Shown: positions 16,199 to 25,142 of the stretch, piece after piece
Layout of the letters: every line of letters starts with the position of its first letter
How positions within the stretch are numbered: position 1 is the first letter of the stretch
Source of the DNA: VXLM01 sp034421575
Lineage (GTDB): Bacteria > Chloroflexota > Dehalococcoidia > Lucifugimonadales > VXLM01
Reading direction: 5' to 3'
DNA: 64,000 nt
Assembly: GCA_034421575.1 (NCBI GenBank)
Contig: DAOUKG010000023.1
Coordinates: forward strand, 1 to 64,000
Notes under the pieces: generated by a model
Seen by the model: only the letters and a program-made list of their open reading frames with translations
The model's database searches: none
Told to the model about the DNA's origin: nothing
Position numbers and translations under genes: made by a program

Positions 16199-19111
16199 CT
16201 ACATCACGAACTGAGCGTCACGGGGGCGCTTCTTTCCCCCATGCACCGACGGCTCGGCGCACCACTTCTGGGATAGACGACGGACGCCCTCATACACGTC
16301 CTCGTCGAATCCCAGCAGGTCGCAGATCACCCGACGGTCGAGCAGGGCGCGGTTCGGGTCGGCGTCCGCGAGATAGGCGGGCTTGAGCTCCTTGTCCCGG
16401 AACTCGTCGAAGACATTCTCGGCGGAGGCAAGCTGCTCGTCGGTAAGGGCGCGGAAGTCGAGGACGGGGAGGGATTCGGCTGAGCGGATGGTAATCCCCG
16501 CCTTGCTTGATTGCTGGCGGTTGGAGTGCCACCAGTAAGAAAGCAGTCCTAAGGTGCTGTTACCCCAAACAGTGAACGCATAGTCGAATCTCTTATCGTC
16601 GAAAATCACGTTAGGCCAAACCCTCCCACCGATTGAGTTCCATTCAGTGAAAGCTACGGCAAGGGGTTGTGCCCCAAACGTGAACTCAAGATTCAGATGC
16701 GCGCGGCTGGCGGTGGCCCAAACATCGTGAGACTTGTCCTCCATCCCTATGCGAACTAGCAACTGGGAGTCCGGTTCGCAGACCATTCGGGTCTCCCGTT
16801 TGGCGTCATGGTTCCAGAGAGCTGGATAGGTTGCGGTCGGGCTGGGCTCCACCTTGTCGAAAGGTCCGCGCGGCATTGGCCCGGTGATGTCCCTGTGGAC
16901 GAGTCCCATCCTGCCGACGACATTGAGCGGCGCCGCCGTCACCTGCGGTGTCGTAGACAGCCCGGGCAGCCACAGCTTGGAGTGAGACAGCGCATAACCA
17001 ACTTGCGCTACGGAGAAATCTGACGAGCGCACAGCTCCCCAGGTCTCTCCGTTCGTGTTATCGGGTGTTGTGAGCATCTCGCCGATGTGTTCGTCCCCTG
17101 CATTCAGAGGCGTTCCGCCGTACGGCCCGTCCTCGATCTGCCGAACCGGACCGCTGTTGATGATGTTCTCTGCGACGGTGGCGGCGGGCGCGAGTCCGCG
17201 CGGGCGGTTGCGCAGTGACGTCAACCCAACCCGCTTCCCCGACAGCGTCGGAGGATCGTCCTTCATCAGCTTGCGGGCTATTACCAGGCACTCGGCCATT
17301 CCGGTATCCGATGAAAACGACATGTCCTTTCCGTTGGCGGCAATGCTCAGGACGGTCAGGTCGGTGTAGCCCTGCGCGATCATGCGTCGGAAGGCCTGCC
17401 ACGACAGACCCGATGCGGCCGACAGGGGCAAGACCAACGCAAGCACGCCGCCGGGTTTGAGCTTCCGATGAGCGAGCGCCGCGAACGCCGACGCGATGCC
17501 GGCGTTCCCGTGATAGCAGGTGCCCCTGCCGAATTGGTTCATCCGGTTCCCCATAGCCGTTTGATCGGTCTGGGTAGCGCCGAATGCGGCAAACGCCGGG
17601 TTGGTAATGTCCGCATGGGCGCCCTCGTGGTTTGTCGCCCGGGTAAACGGGGGATTCATGATTACCACGTCGAACCCCTCGTCGGGTATATCAACGATGA
17701 CGTTTGTTACCGTCTCCTCGCCCACACTGCCAGTCCGCAGGGCAGGGTCGCTCGTGTTGAACAGCGTCATCACCGACGAGGACTGGAGCAGTTCGAGCGA
17801 TCCTATTGCAACGGAGCCGTCTTCCTGTTTGCCGTAGGGGAGCGTGTAGAGACGTGAGTTATCGAATCCAACGGTGGGCCGGGCCCCGGAGAGGGTGGAA
17901 CCGGTGATGTGTATGGCAGAGGGCATGACATCGCAGCCGTACAGCACCTCTTCCATCATGTTGGCGTGGAGGGCTGATGGGTCTCCGCCCGCGCGTTCGT
18001 GGTGGGCGGCTATCTGTTCGTATACGGCCGAGAGGAGCGCGCCCGTGCCGCAGGCGAAATCACCCACCCGCAGCTTGCCTATGCCATTGGGGTCGGACCA
18101 GTCGACATCTTGCATCTTGTCGACCGCCAGCCGCGCCAGCAGGGCTGCGGACGCAGGCAGAGTGTAGAAGGTCGCAAGGTACTTGCGATCGGCGATGAGC
18201 CGCTGGAAGACCCGCCCGGTGAGGTCGTGGGAGTTGTCGATCCCTGTCGCGTTCACCTCCCCGATCGTGAGTTCCAGGGTACGCAGGACGCGAGAGGCCG
18301 GTTCGAACGGGAGGAGATGGAGAATGTCCTTCGCAACGGCGAATATAGGCCAGTAGTTGATCTTGAGGATCTCGTCCCACGCTTCCAACGTCTCAATCTT
18401 CGGGTTGCGAGAGTTTCGACCGCACACCAGGGTCGCGGGCTTAATGTCGTTGTCCAACATACCGGAGACCCGCTCGTGGAAGACGAGGGCGTTGGCAAGG
18501 ATGGCGGCAGCCATGCGGCGGGTCTGGGGAACGTTCACCATTCCCAGCAGGTCGGCAATATTGATAGTGGTATAGGGCCGTAGAACCACCAGTTCGTCCA
18601 GAATGGCCGCAATGCGCCCTATTCCCCGCTCAAGGGCATCCGCGGCGTCGTTGACGGCCTTCTGGGGCACGGACACAAGCCGGATAAGATCAGCAAGACT
18701 GCCAACCGAGCCGGTCAGCCAGCCCGATTCAGGGAAGCGGGTCTCGGACTCTTCGGCATAGAGAACGCAGTATGAGAGGCGTGTGTCAACGAGCGCGGCA
18801 TTCAAGTCGTCCGCGTCCGCCACAGACTCGGGGTACTTCAGCGCAATCACGGCCTCGACGGTTCGACGGCCATCCTCGACCTCAAGGCCAAGCCTAGCCT
18901 CCGCCTCTTCCTCCACGTTGTGCGCAGGCTCGAACTCGGCCTCGATGATGATCGGAGCGCGCCCGTCCTCCGTGATGACGATGTCGGGCTGCAGGCTGGG
19001 ATTGCCGACGATGGAGCGGACGTTTTCGGAGCGCACGGTGGCCCCGTGCATCATCCCTTGGAGCAATATGCCGAGGGCGTTGTTGGCGTTCGGTTCGGTC
19101 TGTCGTGGCAT
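16199..19111 (-). CDS. Single-chain nuclease/N6-adenine DNA methyltransferase (type IIG-like)
   Basis: The 970-residue protein has an N6-adenine methyltransferase core: motif I VGDFACGTGALLSAVY (about residue 350) binds SAM, and NPPF (about residue 488) is catalytic motif IV. Ahead of it, residues 42-60 read PDIVI...IIIEAEFEP, with D43, E57 and E59 placed like a PD-(D/E)xK nuclease with E in place of K. The C-terminal third may recognise DNA. This is the layout of one-polypeptide restriction-modification enzymes. No separate specificity or restriction gene is adjacent. The ATG at 19111 is preferred over an upstream GTG (19159) because the promoter at 19120-19148 makes a leaderless mRNA starting near the ATG. 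Confidence 0.75.
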   Translation of the reverse strand: MPRQTEPNANNALGILLQGMMHGATVRSENVRSIVGNPSLQPDIVITEDGRAPIIIEAEFEPAHNVEEEAEARLGLEVEDGRRTVEAVIALKYPESVADADDLNAALVDTRLSYCVLYAEESETRFPESGWLTGSVGSLADLIRLVSVPQKAVNDAADALERGIGRIAAILDELVVLRPYTTINIADLLGMVNVPQTRRMAAAILANALVFHERVSGMLDNDIKPATLVCGRNSRNPKIETLEAWDEILKINYWPIFAVAKDILHLLPFEPASRVLRTLELTIGEVNATGIDNSHDLTGRVFQRLIADRKYLATFYTLPASAALLARLAVDKMQDVDWSDPNGIGKLRVGDFACGTGALLSAVYEQIAAHHERAGGDPSALHANMMEEVLYGCDVMPSAIHITGSTLSGARPTVGFDNSRLYTLPYGKQEDGSVAIGSLELLQSSSVMTLFNTSDPALRTGSVGEETVTNVIVDIPDEGFDVVIMNPPFTRATNHEGAHADITNPAFAAFGATQTDQTAMGNRMNQFGRGTCYHGNAGIASAFAALAHRKLKPGGVLALVLPLSAASGLSWQAFRRMIAQGYTDLTVLSIAANGKDMSFSSDTGMAECLVIARKLMKDDPPTLSGKRVGLTSLRNRPRGLAPAATVAENIINSGPVRQIEDGPYGGTPLNAGDEHIGEMLTTPDNTNGETWGAVRSSDFSVAQVGYALSHSKLWLPGLSTTPQVTAAPLNVVGRMGLVHRDITGPMPRGPFDKVEPSPTATYPALWNHDAKRETRMVCEPDSQLLVRIGMEDKSHDVWATASRAHLNLEFTFGAQPLAVAFTEWNSIGGRVWPNVIFDDKRFDYAFTVWGNSTLGLLSYWWHSNRQQSSKAGITIRSAESLPVLDFRALTDEQLASAENVFDEFRDKELKPAYLADADPNRALLDRRVICDLLGFDEDVYEGVRRLSQKWCAEPSVHGGKKRPRDAQFVM

Positions 19112-19119
19112 AGACGGCG

Positions 19120-19148
19120 ATAATAGCACGATTGTTCGCGGCAGGCAA
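19120..19148 (-). promoter_or_regulatory. Promoter of the methyltransferase gene, leaderless
   Basis: Reading on the minus strand: -35 TTGCCT (19148-19143), 17-bp spacer, -10 TATTAT (19125-19120), then CGCCGTCT and the ATG. Transcription would start at or next to the start codon, and no Shine-Dalgarno sequence is present. This supports the 19111 start. Confidence 0.65.
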
Positions 19149-19159
19149 GACTCCCCCAC

Positions 19160-19621
19160 TCTCTTCTTTCTCCGCGCTTTTGCAATTCTCCCGCCTGGTC
19201 TTGTAGACTGGACTTAAAAGAACATACGCACTAAACGCCGCACGGGTCATTGCGGCCAACGGAGACCACCCGCTCGGGAGAAGGGGATGTCATGATATGT
19301 CAGGTTAAACGTGACCCCCTCTGAAACTCACGCTTCCGGATGGGCGACTCCACTTGGAGGACGAGGTATCCGAGATTTCCCGAAGGCCGCCGAGACCAAT
19401 GCAACTTGACAATAACGAGAGAATGGCGCGAAATGGCGCGAAATGGCGTAATTTTCGCAAAAATCGCGACCCTGTAGGTCTCGCATCGACTATCCGCTGA
19501 GCGCTAAACTGGATCTCCATCCACCCTCCAGTCCTCCTCCTGGTCCGGCCCCGAACACTGCCCGTGACCAACGCCTCGGAATACTGAAAAGAAATTCCCG
19601 AAAAATAGGTCTCAGAAAACC
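19160..19621. other. Long non-coding region between divergent genes
   Basis: There is no convincing ORF. Visible structure: GAATGGCGCG/AAATGGCGCG/AAATGGCG, a 10-bp unit repeated three times at about 19421-19448, next to CGCAAAAATCGCG. GAACATACGCAC (about 19219) is only half of a LexA-type box. Dispersed repeats common elsewhere are absent. Confidence 0.5.
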
Positions 19622-19649
19622 TTGACCCCCCTCTGGAGCGGCGTATACT
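19622..19649 (+). promoter_or_regulatory. Promoter of the ABC exporter operon
   Basis: -35 TTGACC (19622-19627), 16-bp spacer, -10 TATACT (19644-19649). The 110-nt leader contains AGGGGG-TCTAT-GCCCCCT (about 19682-19700) and GCCGGG...CCCGGC (about 19739-19758), the second ending just before the start codon, so translation may be controlled by structure. Confidence 0.7.
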
Positions 19650-19761
19650 GGATTGTGAGGGGTTTGATTTTCGCATGAGCTAAGGGGGTCTATGCCCCCT
19701 CTCTGTTTGTCTCCCCTCATAGATTGATGAAGGGTCCTGCCGGGGGCATAAGCCCGGCCTG

Positions 19762-21561
19762 ATGAGACTACTCGTACGAACTCTCCGGTTCCCCTGGAAC
19801 CACAAGCGGCGCCTCTTGGCCGCGTACCTGTTCACCGCAGGCGCTACCGCCGCATACGTCATCCTCCCCGATCTCTTCGGCAACGCGGTCGACCACGTGA
19901 AGGACACGTTCGAGGCGGGCGGCGCGGTCGACTCCACGATTCTGGGCATCTGCCTGCTCATCCTCGTGCTGGGCATCGTGCGCGGCGTCTTCTCTTTCGG
20001 CCAGATGTACATGGGCGAGTCGCTGGGCCAGCACGTCGTCTACGACCTGCGAAACCGGTTCTACGACCACGTCCAGCGCCTCGGCTTCGGCTTCCACGAC
20101 AGCCAGCACACCGGCCACCTGATGTCCAAGGCCATTACCGACGTGGAGGCGATCCGCATGTTCGTCAACCTCGTCGTCGTGCGAACACCCTACTTCCTGG
20201 TCCTGTTCGTCGTGGTCGTCGTCCTGATGATGCGGATCGACTGGCAGCTTGGGCTGCTCAGCCTCGCGCTGCTGCCCGTGGCCATGACCGTTGCCAGCAT
20301 GATACGGCTTCGGATGCGGAACGCCTGGCTCGAAGCGCAGGAGAAGTTTGCAATCCTGAACATGACCCTGCAGGAGAACCTGACCGGCGCGCGGGTGGTC
20401 AAGGCCTTCGCCTCCTCCGACTACGAGGAGGAGAAGTTCCGGGTCCACAACCAGGCCGTCGCCGACGACATGTACAAGGCGATGAGGCTGAACGCCTTCA
20501 ACGGCTCGTTCGTCCTGTTCACCTTCATGCTGACACTCGGCATCGTGCTGCTGTTCGGTGGACTCGGCGTGATCGACGGGCGCATGACGCTCGGCGAGTT
20601 CACGAAGTTCGTCCTCTACCTGCAGATCCTCGCCCAGCCGTTCCGCATGGCGGGCACGATCGTGAACAACCTCGCGCGGGCGATGTCCGCCGCGACGCGG
20701 ATATTCGAGGTGTTCGACGCAAAGTCGCCGGTCACGAACCGCCGCAACGCCGTCGCGATGGAGCGCGCCACCGGGCACATGCGGTTCGAGAACGTGAGCT
20801 TCGGGTACCGCAGGGATACTCTCGTCCTCCGTGACTTCAACCTCGACGTTCCCGCCGGGCGCGTCGTCGCCCTGTTGGGAGCGCCGGGCAGCGGCAAGAG
20901 CACTCTCGCCAGCCTGATTCCGCGCTTCTATGACGTGACGAAGGGGTCGGTCTCAATCGACGGAGTCGACGTTCGTGACGTGTCGCTGGAGTCGCTCCGC
21001 CGGAACATCGGCGTGGTGCAGCAGGACGTGTTCCTGTTCACCGACACGATAGCCAACAACATCGCCTACGGCCGCCCCGACGCGAGCATGGATGAAATCA
21101 TCGCTGCTGCGAAGATCGCGCAGCTCCACGAGCACGTTGTGAGCCTGCCCGACGGCTACGAGACGGTCCTCGGCGAGCGCGGAGTATCGCTCTCCGGCGG
21201 CCAGCGACAGCGCCTTTCGATAGCGCGGGCCGTTCTCCTCGATCCGCCGATACTGGTGCTCGACGACTCGACATCGAGCGTCGACGCGCGCACGGAAAAC
21301 GAGATACGAAAGGCCATGGCCTCGGTGATGGAGGGTCGAACGACCTTCATCATCGCGCACCGGCTGAGCACGGTGCACTCCGCCGACACGATCGTCGTCC
21401 TGCAGGACGGGCAAATCGCCGAGCGGGGCAACCACGCCGAGCTCGTTGAGCACGGAGGGCTGTACCGCGAGATCTACGACCTCCAGCTTCGCCCGCAGGA
21501 AGAGGTGATGATGGAGTTCGACGTGCCCGCGAAGGTCGCAGCCGGGAGCTCGCCGTCATGA
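19762..21561 (+). CDS. ABC exporter half-transporter, degenerate ATP site subunit
   Basis: The 599-residue protein has six N-terminal membrane helices (residues about 15-310) and a C-terminal ATPase domain. Walker A GAPGSGKST lies near residue 373, signature LSGGQRQR near 476 and Walker B ILVLDD near 497. The usual catalytic Glu after Walker B is Asp (LDDSTSSVD), which marks the degenerate-site partner of a heterodimeric exporter such as TM287/TM288. It would export lipids, drugs or peptides; the substrate cannot be inferred. The stop overlaps the start of the next half-transporter. Confidence 0.9.
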   Translation: MRLLVRTLRFPWNHKRRLLAAYLFTAGATAAYVILPDLFGNAVDHVKDTFEAGGAVDSTILGICLLILVLGIVRGVFSFGQMYMGESLGQHVVYDLRNRFYDHVQRLGFGFHDSQHTGHLMSKAITDVEAIRMFVNLVVVRTPYFLVLFVVVVVLMMRIDWQLGLLSLALLPVAMTVASMIRLRMRNAWLEAQEKFAILNMTLQENLTGARVVKAFASSDYEEEKFRVHNQAVADDMYKAMRLNAFNGSFVLFTFMLTLGIVLLFGGLGVIDGRMTLGEFTKFVLYLQILAQPFRMAGTIVNNLARAMSAATRIFEVFDAKSPVTNRRNAVAMERATGHMRFENVSFGYRRDTLVLRDFNLDVPAGRVVALLGAPGSGKSTLASLIPRFYDVTKGSVSIDGVDVRDVSLESLRRNIGVVQQDVFLFTDTIANNIAYGRPDASMDEIIAAAKIAQLHEHVVSLPDGYETVLGERGVSLSGGQRQRLSIARAVLLDPPILVLDDSTSSVDARTENEIRKAMASVMEGRTTFIIAHRLSTVHSADTIVVLQDGQIAERGNHAELVEHGGLYREIYDLQLRPQEEVMMEFDVPAKVAAGSSPS

Positions 21562-23384
21562 TGCAAACCATGGGCGGAAGGCCGTCCGGCACGAGCAAGG
21601 ACGGGCTCGACGAGGAGGTCTTCGGGAACGCCGTAGACCCGAAGGTCATCCGCAGGTTGCTTCCCTATGTCCTTCCCCAGACGCGACTGGTAATCGTCGC
21701 CGTCACCGCCATGCTGCTCTTCGCGGCGACGCAGGTCTCTGTGCCGTGGCTCATAAAGCTCGGCATCGACCGGTACATCGCCAACGACGACCGCGGCGGC
21801 CTCATTCTCGTAGCCGCCCTGTTCTTCGGGAGCGCGGTGGTCAACTGGGTCTCCCTCTACGTGCAGGACATCACCATCACGAAGGCCGGACAGGGCGTCC
21901 TGCTGGCGCTGCGTCGCGACATGTTCTCGCACATGCAGAAGCAGTCGATGCGCTTCTTCGACAAGACCGAGGTCGGACGCATCATGTCGCGCGTTCAGGG
22001 CGACGTGTACCAGCTCCAGGAGTTCCTCGGCACCATCGTCATGACCGTCGGCGACTTCCTCAGCCTCGGCGGGATCATCGTCGTGATGCTGCTGCTCGAC
22101 GTGCGGCTGGGACTGCTGGCCCTGGTCGTCCTGCCGCTGCTGGCCATAGCGATGGCATTGTGGCAGCCGTTCGCCAAGAGGACGTTCATCAAGGCGCGGG
22201 CGACGATCTCGATCGTCAACGCCTCGCTGAACGAGAACATCACCGGCGTGCGCGTCGTGCAGGCGATGAACCGACAGGATGAGAATCTCCGCCAGTTCGA
22301 CGTGAAGAACCGGAGCAACCTCAACGCCTTCCTCGGCGCGGGCAGGCTCTCTGCCGGTGTGCTTCCCGTGGTCGACTTCCTGCCGGCGGCGGCGATCGGC
22401 CTCGTGCTCTACTTCGGTTCGAGCATGGTCTCCGGCGGCGCCATCGAGATCGGCCTGCTGATCGCGTTCATCATGTACATCCAGCGCTTCTTCGACCCGA
22501 TCCGTAACCTGACGATTCAGTACACCCAGCTCCAGCGGGCCATGGCGTCGGGCACCCGCATCTTCGAGACTCTGGACGTGGAGCCGGACATGGTCGACGC
22601 GCCGGACGCATCCGTCCTGCCGCCCATTCGCGGGGAGGTCGAGCTTCGGAACGTCAGCTTCGCCTACAAGCGGGGCGAGGACGTGATAAAGGACCTGAGC
22701 GTTCGCGTCGAGCCGGGACAGTCGGTTGCCATCGTAGGACCGACCGGCGCGGGCAAGACGACGCTCGTGTCGCTCATCGCCCGGTTCTACGACGTTGAAC
22801 AGGGCCGAGGCGCGGTGCTGGTGGACGGGCACGACGTGCGAGACGTGGTGCGCGCGTCCCTCGCCAGCCAGATGAGCATGGTGCTCCAGGAGCCGTTCCT
22901 CTTCTCCGGCACCGTGCGGGAGAACATCAAGTACAACCACGTCGACGTCTCGGACGAGAAGATGATCGAGGCGGCGCAGGCAGTAGGGGCGCACAATTTC
23001 ATCACCAAGCTCGAAGACGGCTACGACACCTATTTGGAGGAGCGCGGCGAGAACCTGAGCGTGGGTCAGCGCCAGCTCATCAGCTTCGCCCGCGCCATCG
23101 TGGCCGATCCCAAGATACTCATCCTCGACGAGGCGACGGCCAACATCGACAGCCACACTGAGGCGCAGATCCAGCTTGCGCTGCGGAGCCTGCTGAAGGG
23201 CAGGACGGCCATCGTCATCGCGCACCGCCTCTCGACCATTCGCGGCGCCGACAAGATCGTCGTCCTCAGCAAGGGCGAACTCATCGAAGAGGGCACCCAC
23301 GACGAGCTCCTCGACCGGGACGGGCTGTACTCACACCTGTACCACATGAACTACGCCGTCCTCGAAGAGATCGGCGTTGCGTAG
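21558..23384 (+). CDS. ABC exporter half-transporter, catalytic subunit
   Basis: The 608-residue protein has six membrane helices and a full ATPase domain: Walker A GPTGAGKTT near residue 393, Walker B ILILDEATANID near 520 with the catalytic Glu intact. Its signature is LSVGQRQ instead of LSGGQ. In heterodimers, this altered signature faces the degenerate Walker B of the partner, so the two genes complement each other exactly. The ATG at 21558 overlaps the previous stop (ATGA), showing translational coupling. Confidence 0.92.
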   Translation: MMQTMGGRPSGTSKDGLDEEVFGNAVDPKVIRRLLPYVLPQTRLVIVAVTAMLLFAATQVSVPWLIKLGIDRYIANDDRGGLILVAALFFGSAVVNWVSLYVQDITITKAGQGVLLALRRDMFSHMQKQSMRFFDKTEVGRIMSRVQGDVYQLQEFLGTIVMTVGDFLSLGGIIVVMLLLDVRLGLLALVVLPLLAIAMALWQPFAKRTFIKARATISIVNASLNENITGVRVVQAMNRQDENLRQFDVKNRSNLNAFLGAGRLSAGVLPVVDFLPAAAIGLVLYFGSSMVSGGAIEIGLLIAFIMYIQRFFDPIRNLTIQYTQLQRAMASGTRIFETLDVEPDMVDAPDASVLPPIRGEVELRNVSFAYKRGEDVIKDLSVRVEPGQSVAIVGPTGAGKTTLVSLIARFYDVEQGRGAVLVDGHDVRDVVRASLASQMSMVLQEPFLFSGTVRENIKYNHVDVSDEKMIEAAQAVGAHNFITKLEDGYDTYLEERGENLSVGQRQLISFARAIVADPKILILDEATANIDSHTEAQIQLALRSLLKGRTAIVIAHRLSTIRGADKIVVLSKGELIEEGTHDELLDRDGLYSHLYHMNYAVLEEIGVA

Positions 23385-23394
23385 GGTCCCGCGA

Positions 23395-23537
23395 ACCCCA
23401 GACAACTTCACTCCGTTCGTGGCGAGAGACAACTACACTCCGTTCGTGGTGAGCTTGTCGAACCATGAAACGCCCTTCGACAGGCTCAGGACGAACGGTT
23501 TTCACGGACTTCGCAAACACCCTCAAAGGACCGCATC
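23395..23537. repeat. Repeats after the ABC operon
   Basis: This contains CACTCCGTTCGTGG twice (about 23410 and 23438), GTGAGCTTGTCGAACCATGAA, and CCTTCGACAGGCTCAGGACG (about 23474-23496), which forms an imperfect inverted repeat with the former and may act as a terminator-like hairpin. Confidence 0.5.
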
Positions 23538-24329
23538 ATGACCGAATACTTCCGCGCATCGCGCCATCTCGACCTCGAGGGCGCATACAACCTCAGAGAT
23601 ATCGGCGGGTATGAGACCACGGACGGGCGAGTGACCCGTCAGCGGACGCTGTACCGGTCCGACAGCCTCCACAGCCTCACGCCCGACTCGCAGCGCGCGC
23701 TGGTGTCGGAGGGTCTGCGCAGTGTCGTTGACCTGAGGGTGACCGAGGCCGTCACGCAGCACCCCAATGTCTTCGCCGAGTCGGCGGAGGTGGACTACAA
23801 CTGGGTAAACGTCATGGGAGACGTGCCGCTGGTGGAGGTGTCGGACATCAACGTCTCGTCGCTCGGCCCCGACCGGCCTCCCGACATCTACGCCGCCATC
23901 CTCGACGTACGGCGCGAGTGGATGGGCAAGGTCGTCAAGCTCCTCGCGAAGCCCGGAACGCTGCCCGCCCTCTACCACTGCAACTCAGGCCGAGATCGCG
24001 CGGGCCTCGTGACGATGCTGCTTCTGAGCATCGCAGGCGTGCCGCCGGAGACCATCGTCCGGGACTACAGCTCGTCGGCCACGTATCTCTGGCGGCGAAT
24101 CCCCGACCGTGCGGCCGGGAGCCGGCTGCGCCTCGACCCGGAGGAATTCGACGCCAACGACGAGTTCCGGCAGGCCTATGAGACCGAGCGCAACATCGCG
24201 CCGCCAAAAGCCATGCGCGCCAGCATCGAGCACCTCGACCGAGAGTACGGCGGCGTCCGTCCTTACCTCACCGGCGCGGGCGTCACCGAGGAAGACCTGG
24301 AGCGACTGCGCACCGCGATGGTGGAGTGA
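23538..24329 (+). CDS. Protein tyrosine/serine phosphatase (DSP-like)
   Basis: The 263-residue protein belongs to the tyrosine-phosphatase superfamily of the Y_phosphatase3 type. The start has the family's NLRDIGGYETTDGRVTRQ and LYRSDSL segments, then DLRVTEAV, and the active-site loop HCNSGRDRAG near residue 146, which is the CX5R motif with catalytic Cys and Arg. The substrate could be a protein or a phosphoinositide-like small molecule. AAAGGA lies before the ATG. It stands downstream of the exporter but behind repeats, so co-transcription is doubtful. Confidence 0.88.
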   Translation: MTEYFRASRHLDLEGAYNLRDIGGYETTDGRVTRQRTLYRSDSLHSLTPDSQRALVSEGLRSVVDLRVTEAVTQHPNVFAESAEVDYNWVNVMGDVPLVEVSDINVSSLGPDRPPDIYAAILDVRREWMGKVVKLLAKPGTLPALYHCNSGRDRAGLVTMLLLSIAGVPPETIVRDYSSSATYLWRRIPDRAAGSRLRLDPEEFDANDEFRQAYETERNIAPPKAMRASIEHLDREYGGVRPYLTGAGVTEEDLERLRTAMVE

Positions 24330-24358
24330 GGGGTGGGGCGCATTTGCCCTGAGACACC

Positions 24359-25078
24359 CTACCTGTACAACTGCGTTGCCGTCGTGACGTTGCCGATGTG
24401 CCAGAGCAACGGCGGCGGCAGGAGCAGGATGAGGGCGACTACGGTCGCCGAGAGCGCTATCGCGAGTACGGGCGGGCCGTATCTGGCGGCCTGGTCGTTC
24501 GAGAGCGCGGCGAGACGGTCGATGGCCCATCCGCCGGCTGCAAACAGCAGCCCTGCGGAGACTGCCGTGTACATGAAGCGTCCGCCCTCGGAGACCATGC
24601 GAAACAGGACGCCGAAGACCGTGTCCAGGCTGAACCCTATGAAGTCGCCGAACGGTATCGCGCCGTCGATGTACGCCAGCACCACGTTCGCCTGAGGCAG
24701 CGCTACTCCCCCGAGGAGCAGCGAGAAGGTGACCCAGTATGTCGCGCCGATGGCGGCCCAAGGGAGGATGCCCAGGGCGTGGCGCGGAGTCGATGTCTCG
24801 AAAGCACGGGTAGACCTGTTGATGAGGTACCCAATGACTCCTGCGACAACCAGTCCCGTCAGACCGCCAACCAGCATGAAGTAGACGATGTCGTCGGGGG
24901 GCAGGGCGTCGGCATCGACGGAGAACTTCGAGGTCAGCCCCACGACATTCGTGATGACGACTGCTGCTCCCAGGGCCGCGCCGAAGAGGCCAAGACTCGC
25001 CGCGAAACGCCACCTGGGGCGCGAGTCCTCTCGCGGATCGGCCAGTACGCGTTTCGATGTTTCGGACACAGTTGCCAT
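24359..25078 (-). CDS. Multi-spanning membrane protein, unknown function
   Basis: The 239-residue protein has about six hydrophobic helices (near residues 27-47, 65-85, 105-125, 145-165, 172-190, 205-222) with a short basic N-terminus, so it is an inner-membrane protein. No transporter motif is seen. It lies 64 bp downstream of the radical SAM gene on the same strand and could share its transcript, though no functional link is evident. The ribosome-binding site is weak. Confidence 0.65.
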   Translation of the reverse strand: MATVSETSKRVLADPREDSRPRWRFAASLGLFGAALGAAVVITNVVGLTSKFSVDADALPPDDIVYFMLVGGLTGLVVAGVIGYLINRSTRAFETSTPRHALGILPWAAIGATYWVTFSLLLGGVALPQANVVLAYIDGAIPFGDFIGFSLDTVFGVLFRMVSEGGRFMYTAVSAGLLFAAGGWAIDRLAALSNDQAARYGPPVLAIALSATVVALILLLPPPLLWHIGNVTTATQLYR

Positions 25079-25142
25079 ACGCCATGAATACCGTAAGGAA
25101 GGTGTCCTTCCAGTGTAGCATCAACGCCGTTCTGGGCGCGTT

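Noticed and set aside
14585..16276. 563-residue ORF across the anti-sigma and deacylase genes
   Set aside because: Shadow frame: low-complexity Arg/Ala, crosses intergenic repeats, and conflicts with two recognisable proteins.
19213..19224. GAACATACGCAC considered as a LexA box
   Set aside because: Only the left half-site matches; no GTTC partner and no promoter at that spot.
19305..19676. 123-residue minus-strand ORF before the exporter
   Set aside because: Covers the exporter promoter on the opposite strand, Arg/Ser-rich, no start site or family likeness.
21474..23300. 608-residue ORF opposite the second ABC subunit
   Set aside because: Antisense shadow; the plus strand has all ABC motifs.
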